Shown here piece after piece: positions 1 through 6,874 of a DNA stretch of 16,435 nt (its first letter is position 1; each line of letters starts with the position of its first letter). Origin of the DNA: UBA1740 sp045587025 (GTDB lineage: Bacteria; Bacillota; Clostridia; Oscillospirales; CAG-272); assembly GCA_045587025.1 (NCBI GenBank), contig JAZNBK010000028.1:1-16435 (forward strand), written 5' to 3'. Below the pieces are notes generated by a model. The model worked only from the letters and a program-made list of their open reading frames with translations. It made no database searches and had not been told where the DNA came from. Position numbers and translations under genes: made by a program.

Positions 1-159
1 GGTCAATTTACGTAAGTGGTCAAATCTGTGGTCAAAACAGTTTGTCGGTGTTTTTTTGAAAAGGGTAACAGCCGAAAAATCAATCGTTTACACATTTTCG
101 CAAGCGAAAATCGGGTTTTCGAGCATTTGAAAAATCAAGAAGCGAAAGCCGCCTGCATG

Positions 160-200
160 CTCCCAAACGTCGCGCGCTACCAACTGCGCCACACCCCGAA
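160..200 (-). pseudogene. tRNA-Pro (TGG) 5' half, copy 1
   Basis: On the minus strand this reads as an acceptor 5' strand (CGGGGTG), a D-arm (GGCGCAGTTGGTAGCGC) and an anticodon loop TTTGGGA, which would be anticodon TGG for proline. After the loop the sequence continues GCATGCAGG rather than with the partner of the anticodon-stem strand GACG, and no T-arm (GTTCGAA) or acceptor 3' strand follows. It is therefore half a tRNA gene and not functional as it stands. It is identical to copy 2 over about 43 bp. Confidence 0.75.
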
Positions 201-364
201 AGATTGAAAATATTGAGTTTTTGAGGTTTTTCCGTAAGTGGTCAAACATGTGGTCAAACCACTTTTATAGAGGATTTTGCGAGAGAGTAGAGTGCCGAAA
301 AAGTCAGTGGTTACAAGGCTTTTTTGCGTTTTTGACTTTGGGAAACCTTGGGGGTGGTGTCCTG

Positions 365-405
365 CTCCCAAACGTCGCGCGCTACCAACTGCGCCACACC
401 CCGAA
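365..405 (-). pseudogene. tRNA-Pro (TGG) 5' half, copy 2
   Basis: This is the same 41-bp tRNA-Pro 5' half as copy 1, base for base, but it is followed on the minus strand by a different spacer (GCAGGACACCACC). Identity of the tRNA part with divergence of the flank is what is expected if the tRNA-derived segment is kept similar by recombination or is a recent duplication. There is no 3' half. Confidence 0.75.
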
Positions 406-567
406 GTGTGATTTTTATTCGATTTTTGGTCAATTTCCGTAAGTGGTCAAATCTGTGGTCAAAACATTTTGTTGGTGTTTTTTTGAAAAGGATAACACCC
501 GAAAAAGTCAGTGTTTTCAAGGGGTTTCGAGCGTTTGAAAAATCAAGAGGCGAAAGCCGCCTGCATG

Positions 568-608
568 CTCCCAAAGCAAGCGCGCTACCAATTGCGCCAC
601 ACCTCGTA
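568..608 (-). pseudogene. tRNA-Pro (TGG) 5' half, copy 3, divergent
   Basis: This is the third tRNA-Pro 5' half, with several differences from copies 1 and 2 (acceptor CGAGGTG, D-loop with ATTGG, anticodon-stem strand TTGC). Here TGC before the loop can pair with GCA after it, so this copy keeps a short piece of its original anticodon stem. The T-arm and acceptor 3' strand are missing. It is the unit nearest the chromosomal genes and may be the oldest. Confidence 0.7.
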
Positions 609-616
609 AATTGTCA

Positions 617-651
617 CCATAAATGCCTTTAACTCAAAAAAGCATTTATGG
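617..651 (-). terminator. 10-bp inverted repeat downstream of the zinc-ribbon gene, possible terminator
   Basis: CCATAAATGC at 617-626 and GCATTTATGG at 642-651 form a perfect 10-bp stem with a 15-nt loop, starting 18 bp past the stop codon of the gene at 669. There is no run of T after the stem on the minus strand, so it is a poor intrinsic terminator. It may instead be a 3'-end stabilising hairpin or the boundary of the tRNA-half array. Confidence 0.4.
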
Positions 652-668
652 CAACACAGTTTTAATTA

Positions 669-1088
669 TTATTCGTTGCAGTCATCCTCGCAACAGTCAC
701 AATCACCGTCACAGAGACAACTAAATTTTTCGCCACAAGCGGGGCAAGTTACGTCATCGGGATCAACGCTGCTATCGAAGCAAACGACCTCGCCGCAAGC
801 AGGACAATCAACTTCATAGAAATCATCATCCTCATCTTCATCGTAGTAGTCATCGTCTTCGTCATCGTCGATATACAAATCCTCTTCTACCATTCCAAGG
901 TCTTCATCAATTTCTTCAATGTACTCATGAAGCTCATCTATCATATCCTGAAGGTCTGTTATTTCTTCAGCCATTTCCTTAACCAATTTAACCAATTCGG
1001 AAATAAGTAGATTTTCGGGCTTTGTCATATCAAGATTTTTGCCGTCAAGCAAACCGGTCAAATAAGCGGATTTTTCACAAATATTCAT
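669..1088 (-). CDS. Acidic zinc-ribbon protein with a CD1247-type N-terminal domain
   Basis: This is a 139-residue cytoplasmic protein. The N-terminal ~65 residues (KSAYLTGLLDG, then a Glu-rich helix likely to form a coiled coil) resemble the small family named after Clostridioides difficile CD1247, which sits beside efp in many Clostridia. Residues 74-90 are almost all Asp, Glu and Tyr. A zinc ribbon follows, with CPAC at 95-98 and CPAC at 115-118, and then a short tail with six cysteines between residues 124 and 137. The start is supported by AGAGGGAAG upstream. It lies 50 bp after efp and is probably cotranscribed with it. Its function is not known; the efp linkage hints at translation, but that is inference. 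The Cys-rich tail could bind more metal. Confidence 0.8.
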   Translation of the reverse strand: MNICEKSAYLTGLLDGKNLDMTKPENLLISELVKLVKEMAEEITDLQDMIDELHEYIEEIDEDLGMVEEDLYIDDDEDDDYYDEDEDDDFYEVDCPACGEVVCFDSSVDPDDVTCPACGEKFSCLCDGDCDCCEDDCNE

Positions 1089-1138
1089 ATCTTCCCTCTT
1101 TTCTTTTTGATCTATTGAAACAAAAACGTTAATAGAGT

Positions 1139-1696
1139 TTATGCTCTTTCGAGATACTCTCCAACACGAGTATCAATTCTGATGATATCACCTGTATTGA
1201 TGAATATCGGCACCTTAATTGTTGCGCCCGTTTCAAGCGTAGCGGATTTTGTAACATTCGTAGCGGTATCACCCTTAACACCCGGCTCTGTCTCGGTAAC
1301 CTCAAGCTCAACAAAGAAGGGCGGCTCAACGTCAAATACGTTGCCCTTATAAGAAATGATTTTGCAAAGAGTATTTTCCTTTACAAACTTGAAATTATCG
1401 GAAAGCTTGTTCGAGTTAAGAGGCAATTGGTCAAACGTTTCCATATCCATGAAATAATACAAATCGCCATCGTTATAAAGATATTGCATTTCCTTGCGCT
1501 CAATATAAGCATTTTCAAACTTTTCGGTAGGGCTGAACGTTTTTTCTATAACTGCGCCGCTAATTACATTCTTCAATTTTGTTCTTACAAACGCAGCGCC
1601 CTTTCCGGGTTTTACATGCTGAAACTCAATTATTTGCATTACATTTCCGTCCATTTCGAATGTAACGCCGTTTCTGAAATCGCCTGCTGTAACCAT
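1139..1696 (-). CDS. efp: Translation elongation factor P
   Basis: EF-P is 185 residues, the usual length. It binds ribosomes stalled on proline runs, between the P and E sites, and stimulates peptide-bond formation. The three beta-barrel domains are present: the N-terminal KOW-like domain, the middle OB domain, and a C-terminal OB domain ending GDIIRIDTRVGEYLERA (169-185), which carries the family signature. The loop KPGKGAA places a lysine at residue 32 at the tip of domain I. This is the position modified in EF-P proteins with lysine tips; in Bacillus subtilis that lysine carries 5-aminopentanol. No EF-P modification gene is in the window. AAGGTG lies 6 nt before the ATG. It has its own promoter at 1815-1843. 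Confidence 0.97.
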   Translation of the reverse strand: MVTAGDFRNGVTFEMDGNVMQIIEFQHVKPGKGAAFVRTKLKNVISGAVIEKTFSPTEKFENAYIERKEMQYLYNDGDLYYFMDMETFDQLPLNSNKLSDNFKFVKENTLCKIISYKGNVFDVEPPFFVELEVTETEPGVKGDTATNVTKSATLETGATIKVPIFINTGDIIRIDTRVGEYLERA

Positions 1697-1814
1697 ATTT
1701 ACACCTTATACTTCTCAGTGGATAAGTTATTTTCGAAAGAGTTTTTTCCGCCTGCCCACTGAACAAACGGCTCACTTCATAAATCACAAAAAAAATGTGA
1801 TAATATACATATAT

Positions 1815-1843
1815 ATTGTATAACAAAAATTGTAATTTTGCAA
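1815..1843 (-). promoter_or_regulatory. Sigma-A-type promoter of efp
   Basis: On the minus strand this reads TTGCAA (1838-1843), a 17-bp spacer and TACAAT (1815-1820). Transcription would start near 1808, giving a leader of about 110 nt before efp. A 7-bp inverted repeat (1715-1721 with 1756-1762) lies in that leader. Confidence 0.65.
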
Positions 1844-1888
1844 TACTTAATTGAAAAAAAGTTGCGAAAAAACGAAAAAATACGGGAT

Positions 1889-2956
1889 TTAAAATATCTC
1901 TATTAAATTTTTTTCGCTTTTTGTGAAATTAAAATATCCATCGTCCTTTACCAAGACCATATCTTCAATTCTGCAACCGCAATCTTCTTCCAAATATATT
2001 CCCGGCTCGACAGTAACTACATTACCGCTTTTTAAGGCATTATTGCTACGATATGACAATGAAGGCGCCTCGTGGATATATAAACCTACGCCATGCCCCA
2101 AGCTGTGCCCAAAACAGTTTTTATAACCGTTCAAATCAATAAAATCTCGCGCCGCTTTATCTACGTCGCTACAAATTGCTCCCGCTTTGATTTTTTCTAA
2201 TCCGAGCTTCTGCGCCTCTAAAACGACGTTATAAATATTCTTCATTTTTTCACTTGCTTTACCTATAGACACGGTTCTCGTCATATCTGAGCAATAAGAG
2301 CCAAAGCGAGCGCCGAAGTCCATTGTAAGAAATCCTCTTTGCAAAGGAATATTTCTCGGAATGCCGTGTGGTAACGAGCTTGCATTGCCCGAAACGGCAA
2401 TTGTATCAAAGGCAATGCCTTCTGCTCCGTTTTTTCTCATAAAAAATTCAAGTTCTAAGGCGACTTCAATTTCGGTCATATTAGGCGATATATTGTTGAG
2501 TATATGTGAAAACGCTTTGTCGGTAATCTCTTGCGCCCGCTTGATTTTTTCAATTTCATAATCGTTTTTTATAGTACGCATTTCGGACAGCGTTTCGCCA
2601 ATGCCAAAAAAAGAAACGTTATTGAATTTCTTTGAAAGCTTTAAAAATCTTGAGTAGGAAAGCTTATCATCCTCAAAACCTAAATTTTTTATACTATGAT
2701 TCTCAATAATATCTGAAATAAAATCAATTTGTGATTTTGGCGCAACGATTTCAAAATAATCTTTAAGATGTCCGCTTTTTGCATCCTCGAAATAACGAAA
2801 ATCGGTTATTAAGTAGGAGGCGTCACGAGTTAAAAGAATTGCGCCGTCTGAAAATTTGTATCTTGACAAATAAAATTGATTTATTTCGTCAAATAGTAAC
2901 ACGGCGTCAAGATTTAATTCGTCAAATTTTGAAATTAAGTTGTTAATATTATCCAT
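1889..2956 (-). CDS. pepQ: Xaa-Pro aminopeptidase/dipeptidase, M24 family
   Basis: This 355-residue metallopeptidase has the creatinase/prolidase fold and removes N-terminal residues ahead of proline in peptides, in the cytoplasm. Residues 1-125 form the creatinase N-domain and 133-345 the pita-bread catalytic domain. The five dinuclear-metal ligands are all visible: D213 (MDFG), D224 (SDMTR), H288 (GHGVG), E317 (VEPG) and E331 (RIED). H197 in LPHG and H295 are also conserved. The length fits the family. Its ATG overlaps the stop of the upstream gene by one base (TAATG), so it is translationally coupled. The gene usually precedes efp in Clostridia, as here. Whether it acts as an aminopeptidase or a dipeptidase cannot be told from the sequence. 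Confidence 0.93.
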   Translation of the reverse strand: MDNINNLISKFDELNLDAVLLFDEINQFYLSRYKFSDGAILLTRDASYLITDFRYFEDAKSGHLKDYFEIVAPKSQIDFISDIIENHSIKNLGFEDDKLSYSRFLKLSKKFNNVSFFGIGETLSEMRTIKNDYEIEKIKRAQEITDKAFSHILNNISPNMTEIEVALELEFFMRKNGAEGIAFDTIAVSGNASSLPHGIPRNIPLQRGFLTMDFGARFGSYCSDMTRTVSIGKASEKMKNIYNVVLEAQKLGLEKIKAGAICSDVDKAARDFIDLNGYKNCFGHSLGHGVGLYIHEAPSLSYRSNNALKSGNVVTVEPGIYLEEDCGCRIEDMVLVKDDGYFNFTKSEKNLIEIF

Positions 2957-3819
2957 TATATAGCTTCCGTTAAATTATCAAAATAATTTTTCATTGCCAA
3001 TGCGTCGTCTGACTGTGTTCCCGCAGATTCACAAATAATCGTAGGTGAGACACCGAGCTTATATATTGCCTCCATAAGCGGCTCAAAATCAGGGCCAAAC
3101 GCTCTATCCTCAAAGGTAAGGTGCTTTTTCTCGCCCGCGCCCGTCCACTCGATTTTTGAAAAATGACAGTGCAGATTTTCTGCTATATTTGCCCCTAATT
3201 CCGTTGCTATTCTATCAAATACAAAAGAGTAATCATCAACGGTCAAAAAGCGGTTTCCACATTGACGAGCGTTTAAATGCCCGAAATCGACGACGGGAAC
3301 GAGACGACTGTCAATTTTACATAACGAGATCACTTCCTCAAGCGTTCCGAGCTGATTTACCTTCCCCATCGTTTCTACGCCTATTTTGACGTTGTTTTTC
3401 GTAACTTCCTCTAAAGTCCTAATCAAAGTGTCGGCAGAAAGTGACATTGCCTCTTCTCTGCTTATTTTGGCTGTGCTGCCACAATGAACGACAATAACGT
3501 CTGCGCCTAAGGCGTCAGCGTACACTACGCTTTTTTCAATATAGTCGATGCTCTTCATACGTTTTTCTGTTTCAACACCGGATAGCGAAATAAAATATGG
3601 CGCGTGCAAAGACATTTTTATATTATATTTTCTCGCTTCCTCGCCAATCTTTTTAAAGGTTTCTACAGAGCCGAGAATACCGTTCCCCGCTTCGTATTCG
3701 TAGGCAGTAAGACCGATTGAATTAAGCCAAGACGGCGCTTCTACGCTATGCTTGTTTTTCGCTTCATAAAAGGCGACGCTGTTGCCACCAGGTCCGAATT
3801 TAGGATTTGAATTACTCAT
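2956..3819 (-). CDS. Endonuclease-IV-like (AP endonuclease family 2) TIM-barrel protein
   Basis: This 287-residue TIM-barrel protein resembles endonuclease IV, which cuts DNA at abasic sites with a three-zinc centre. Matching metal ligands are seen at H72 (LHAPYF), H112 (VVHCGS), E149 (GVETMGK), D178 and H181 (DFGHLNA), H217 (LHCHFSK) and E264 (CESAGT). The canonical Asp-x-His near residue 230 is altered: here the stretch is EKKHLTF, with H233 kept but a lysine where the aspartate would be. The zinc site, and so the activity, may differ from true Nfo; a sugar-isomerase-like role is the alternative. It sits between yqeG and pepQ, overlapping yqeG by 4 nt (ATGA). Confidence 0.8.
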   Translation of the reverse strand: MSNSNPKFGPGGNSVAFYEAKNKHSVEAPSWLNSIGLTAYEYEAGNGILGSVETFKKIGEEARKYNIKMSLHAPYFISLSGVETEKRMKSIDYIEKSVVYADALGADVIVVHCGSTAKISREEAMSLSADTLIRTLEEVTKNNVKIGVETMGKVNQLGTLEEVISLCKIDSRLVPVVDFGHLNARQCGNRFLTVDDYSFVFDRIATELGANIAENLHCHFSKIEWTGAGEKKHLTFEDRAFGPDFEPLMEAIYKLGVSPTIICESAGTQSDDALAMKNYFDNLTEAI

Positions 3820-4319
3820 ATATTGCCTTTCCCTTTAAATCTTTTTAAAATGGGTTTTTCAAGCGCTCTTTTGAAGCGCGTAAATAAATCTCTTTTATCT
3901 TTTATTGGAGGAACCAATACCGTAAGACAGGATAATCTATTTCCTGCCAAAATATCGGTAAATATTTGATCTCCCATCATTGCGGTGCTTTCGGGCGAGG
4001 TGTTCATTGAAGCAATTGCCTGTTTCAGACATTTTACAAACGGCTTTTTGCTTTTATAAGTAGCAAAATATCCGAGCTCTGCGTTAAATTCATTTACACG
4101 GCGAGAATTATTATTAGAAACAAAAGCGATATTGATGTTAGCTTCATTCATCTCGGAAAACCATTTCTTCAATTCCTCTGTGGGCTTTGGAATTTCATAT
4201 GGGACCAAAGTGTTATCAATATCCAGGATGAGCGCATTTATATTGTTTTTCTTCAAAAATTCTACACTTAAATCTTTATAAGAATTTATGATATAATCAG
4301 GATAAAATAATTTATTCAT
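3816..4319 (-). CDS. yqeG: YqeG family HAD-IIIA phosphatase
   Basis: This is a HAD-superfamily phosphatase of 167 residues from the chosen start, close to B. subtilis YqeG in length. Motif I is DIDNTLV (nucleophile and acid-base aspartates), motif II is VSNNN, a KKP lysine follows, and motif III is GDQIFTD. The substrate is not established; the family belongs with the phosphatidylglycerophosphate-phosphatase-like HADs. An ATG at 4370 is in frame and would add 17 residues, but homologues begin at the equivalent of MNKLFYPD, and the promoter at 4386-4414 would put the 4370 start only about 9 nt into the mRNA, so 4319 is preferred. Neither start has a clear ribosome binding site. It is the first gene of a three-gene overlapping operon. 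Confidence 0.85.
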   Translation of the reverse strand: MNKLFYPDYIINSYKDLSVEFLKKNNINALILDIDNTLVPYEIPKPTEELKKWFSEMNEANINIAFVSNNNSRRVNEFNAELGYFATYKSKKPFVKCLKQAIASMNTSPESTAMMGDQIFTDILAGNRLSCLTVLVPPIKDKRDLFTRFKRALEKPILKRFKGKGNI

Positions 4320-4385
4320 ACAGCTATACAGTTGTTTCCAATATAGGAAATCTAAAAAAACACCTTTCATAAAATAGGTAAAGAT

Positions 4386-4414
4386 ATTATATCATAATTA
4401 AAAAAATATATCAA
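4386..4414 (-). promoter_or_regulatory. Sigma-A-type promoter of the yqeG operon
   Basis: The minus strand reads TTGATA (4409-4414), a 17-bp spacer and TATAAT (4386-4391). Transcription would start near 4379. It faces away from the tRNA promoter 30 bp to the right, so the two promoters are divergent. Confidence 0.7.
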
Positions 4415-4443
4415 TATTTTTTCTATTTTTTTGAGTTTTTCTA

Positions 4444-4472
4444 TTGACAAACAAACTTAAATGTGATATTAT
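4444..4472 (+). promoter_or_regulatory. Strong sigma-A-type promoter of the tRNA operon
   Basis: TTGACA (4444-4449), a 17-bp spacer and TATTAT (4467-4472) give a consensus -35 and near-consensus -10. The predicted start near 4479 lies about 13 nt before the mature tRNA-Gly, which is typical of stable RNA promoters. Confidence 0.8.
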
Positions 4473-4491
4473 ATAGAAGTCAAATGGATAT

Positions 4492-4565
<74 letters not shown>

Positions 4566-4569
4566 TTTT

Positions 4570-4645
4570 GCGCTTGTAGCTCAGTGGATAGAGTGCCCGG
4601 CTACGAACCGGTAGGTCATAGGTTCGAATCCTATCAGGCGCGCCA
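4570..4645 (+). tRNA. tRNA-Arg (ACG)
   Basis: This is a complete cloverleaf starting 4 bp after the tRNA-Gly CCA. Acceptor GCGCTTG pairs with CAGGCGC (one G-T pair), the D-arm is AGCTCAGTGGATAGAGT, the anticodon loop is CTACGAA (anticodon ACG, expected to be edited to ICG by TadA), and the T-arm is TAGGTTCGAATCCTA. CCA is encoded at 4643-4645. Confidence 0.97.
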
Positions 4646-4651
4646 CTAAAA

Positions 4652-4678
4652 CCCAATGCATTGCATTGGGCTTTTTTT
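4652..4678 (+). terminator. Intrinsic terminator of the tRNA operon
   Basis: CCCAATGC (4652-4659) and GCATTGGG (4663-4670) form an 8-bp stem with a 3-nt loop, followed by C and seven T. It starts 7 nt after the tRNA-Arg CCA. Confidence 0.9.
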
Positions 4679-4696
4679 GATTTATATATAAACTAT

Positions 4697-4728
4697 AAAA
4701 ACGCTCCAAGCTTTTTACTTGGAGCGTT
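4697..4728 (-). terminator. Intrinsic terminator of the lipoprotein gene
   Basis: AACGCTCCAAG (4700-4710) pairs perfectly with CTTGGAGCGTT (4718-4728), giving an 11-bp stem and a 7-nt loop. On the minus strand the stem is followed by TTT immediately after its last TT. It starts 7 bp past the stop codon of the gene at 4735. Confidence 0.85.
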
Positions 4729-4734
4729 CTGTTA

Positions 4735-6810
4735 TTATTTTGTAGAAATTACACGATACCATTGAAGCAATGCGCCGGCAAGTGCGGACTGCACGGGGAT
4801 ATCCTTGTAGTTAAGCTGCATCATACCAAACGGAGCTGTAAATCTTTGATCTTCTCCTTCGAGATTAGGCACAACGATTGAATAATCTTTCCAGCTACCT
4901 GAGCGGGAGTTATAAAAGAGGTAGGAAGAGCTCATTTCTTCGTTAATCAATTCAATAGCCGCATCTATCTCCTCGGGGGTTTTACATTCAGCTATTCTTG
5001 CGAAATAATCAGCAGACATATTATTTATCGCAGAAATTGTATCGTCTGCAATTTTCGTCGCCATTTCTTTGAAGCCACCTTTATAAACGGTAATATACTT
5101 ACCTTCTGCATTAGGATCGGGCACTCTTTCGCCAACACCATAAACAAGCTGATTAACTTGATTTATTGCAGCAGTTGAAATTGTAAGAGCTTGTGTCGTA
5201 GTATCACCTGGCTTAACAGGAGCGGGCACGGCGTTAGGATCAATTCCTGAATAGAACTGCTGCAAACGAAGAATATAGTCAGAAAGATTTTCGGATTGTA
5301 TTACTTCGCCGGTGACAGCAATAACTTCCTCTTGAGCCATAAGGAGCATCTGGTTATTTATGATGCCCTCGCGAACTATGCCCCAAAGATATTCGGGAGA
5401 ACAGCCGTCGAGAGGAACGGAAGTTGCTTCCTGGTTCTGATACATACCATAGGTCCAGTGGTCTCTAAGCATTCCGTCATCAACGCAAGGATAAGTCATA
5501 AATACGTTTCCTACGTGCTTGTTATCCATTTTATAGACGTTGCTAATTCTGTTTACAGTACCGTCATCTTCATTGAAGTAGTAGTCACTTCCCTCTACGC
5601 CGTAAAGCAAAATGTTGCACAATTCAGAATCGGTCATAAGATCTTCTATTATTTCCATAGAACGCGCTGCGGAAGCTGTGAAGGAAGAAACTGCAAACAT
5701 AGAGTCAAAACCGTCAGAAGCATATACTCTCGGATTTTCAACTACTATTACATAGTAATCATCATCATATGCAAAACGGGAGGAATAGTCATCGTTAACA
5801 ATCTTAATACCAAAGTCCTCAACCTTTTCAGGGGTGCTTGCATACAAATTGTTGTTTTTGGCTTCAAGATCAAACTTTAAATAATCAATGTAGGTGTCGT
5901 TATCAAATGCGCTTGAAACCTTTACGTAATCACCGTAACCGGTGTTAGCATAGTAGAAGGTAGCTAACGCAAACGGCGAGTTGTCTAAAGACCAGAATTG
6001 AGTAGTCGGGAAATCAAATTTTTCATAAATAGGAGCAGTATTTGTAAGAGAGCTATCACTTGCAATACTCTTTGCGAAATCAAGGCACTTATCGTAATTA
6101 ATTACCATTTGGCCTTCTTCATTTTTCATCGTAAAATCATCTTCAACAAGGTAATAATTACTTGCCAATTCCTTATTGATGAGCAAATATTTGTATTCGC
6201 CAACAACTACGTTATTAGGAACTGTATACCACTTATTATTAACTTTTGTGTTTGTAAGTAAGCTGGTATTGATATATTCTTTGATTTTTTTGTTATCTCC
6301 CTCGATAAAAGGAGTGAGTTCTACCAGATAATCTTTTTCTAAATACTCGTCAAACATCTCTTTGCTGTTGATAAAGACAATGTCAATCTGATTTTCAAGG
6401 GCTTCGGGATAAATTAAATAAGGAAGATTGAATTCATCCAACTCGGTTTGCAAAGCATAACCGTCATATACGGTAGAAGGCAATTTATTTCCTTCGTTAA
6501 TCGATTTTTTCGCATCTTCAAATGCTTTATCCAAGGTGGACTTGTATTCATCTGCGGTAGCGAAAACAAATTCAATCTGCGTAGAATACTTTGACCTGCA
6601 AACCTTGTTAAAGGCATCCTGCATCGCATCCTTTGCTTCTTCTGTAGTTACGTCGTCAGTAACAATATAAAACTTAAGCGTGATTGCGTTTCTTACCTTT
6701 TCCTCTTCGGCTGCGGGGTCGTTAGGATCGTCAGGTGTTTTATTACAACCAACAAGGAACATCGATAACACTGTAATTAAACACAATGCGAAGCAAATTA
6801 GTTTTTTCAT
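4735..6810 (-). CDS. Large extracellular solute-binding-type lipoprotein
   Basis: This 691-residue protein has a signal peptide with lipobox LVGC (Cys22 would be lipidated), then an Asp/Glu/Pro-rich linker, so it should be anchored on the outer face of the membrane. Residues ~42-420 resemble sugar-type ABC solute-binding proteins: an early EEAKDAMQDAFNK helix and VFINSKEMFDEYL, then FAVSSFTASAARSMEIIEDL and LCNILLYGVEGSDYY, which are like the hinge and late helices of LplA-like binding proteins. The C-terminal ~250 residues are longer than usual for that family and not recognised. GGAGG lies 8 nt before the ATG. It is flanked by its own promoter and terminator, so it is monocistronic, and no permease or ATPase gene is adjacent. 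The ligand is unknown. Confidence 0.75.
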   Translation of the reverse strand: MKKLICFALCLITVLSMFLVGCNKTPDDPNDPAAEEEKVRNAITLKFYIVTDDVTTEEAKDAMQDAFNKVCRSKYSTQIEFVFATADEYKSTLDKAFEDAKKSINEGNKLPSTVYDGYALQTELDEFNLPYLIYPEALENQIDIVFINSKEMFDEYLEKDYLVELTPFIEGDNKKIKEYINTSLLTNTKVNNKWYTVPNNVVVGEYKYLLINKELASNYYLVEDDFTMKNEEGQMVINYDKCLDFAKSIASDSSLTNTAPIYEKFDFPTTQFWSLDNSPFALATFYYANTGYGDYVKVSSAFDNDTYIDYLKFDLEAKNNNLYASTPEKVEDFGIKIVNDDYSSRFAYDDDYYVIVVENPRVYASDGFDSMFAVSSFTASAARSMEIIEDLMTDSELCNILLYGVEGSDYYFNEDDGTVNRISNVYKMDNKHVGNVFMTYPCVDDGMLRDHWTYGMYQNQEATSVPLDGCSPEYLWGIVREGIINNQMLLMAQEEVIAVTGEVIQSENLSDYILRLQQFYSGIDPNAVPAPVKPGDTTTQALTISTAAINQVNQLVYGVGERVPDPNAEGKYITVYKGGFKEMATKIADDTISAINNMSADYFARIAECKTPEEIDAAIELINEEMSSSYLFYNSRSGSWKDYSIVVPNLEGEDQRFTAPFGMMQLNYKDIPVQSALAGALLQWYRVISTK

Positions 6811-6856
6811 AAAATTATCCTCCGAAAATGTTACAATAATTCTAAAAAATATTACC

Positions 6857-6874
6857 CTATTCGTACTCGAATAG
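6857..6874. promoter_or_regulatory. Candidate operator: 7-bp inverted repeat at the lipoprotein transcription start
   Basis: CTATTCG (6857-6863) and CGAATAG (6868-6874) form a perfect inverted repeat around TACT. It overlaps the edge of the -10 box and covers the predicted start near 6866, where a bound repressor would block initiation. No regulator gene is nearby. Confidence 0.45.

Larger units (their letters stand above)
1..608 (-). repeat. Tandem array of three ~205-bp units with tRNA-Pro 5' halves (probable att-site remnants)
   Basis: There is no convincing gene here. Three related units follow one another. Read on the minus strand, each has a tRNA-Pro 5' half, a spacer of about 110-150 bp, and then two GTGGTCAAA motifs (as the complement) 12 bp apart at 16/28, 238/250 and 443/455. 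The tRNA halves recur at 160, 365 and 568, so the period is 205 and 203 bp. Units 1 and 3 are also very alike in their spacers (for example 41-75 against 468-505); unit 2 has diverged there. Truncated tRNA genes next to paired short direct repeats are what ends of tyrosine-recombinase integrative elements look like, and repeated integration or deletion at one tRNA site could build such an array. The integration reading is inference, since no integrase lies in the window; an element would sit to the left of position 1. Confidence 0.7.

Noticed and set aside
16..463. CRISPR-like or iteron-like array from the repeated GTGGTCAAA motif
   Set aside because: There are only three pairs, the repeats are 9 bp, the spacing between pairs is about 205 bp, and the intervening DNA is itself repeated. 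No cas or replication gene is near.
16..632. Several overlapping small open frames on both strands in the tRNA-half array
   Set aside because: They translate the repeated tRNA-derived DNA, show the same peptide in different units, and lack ribosome binding sites.
4320..4370. Longer YqeG start adding 17 residues
   Set aside because: The added residues match no YqeG homologue that I recall, and the promoter would leave a leader of only about 9 nt. It is not excluded, as neither start has a clear ribosome binding site.
5296..5880. A 194-codon plus-strand open frame
   Set aside because: It is antisense to the lipoprotein gene, without a ribosome binding site or family resemblance.
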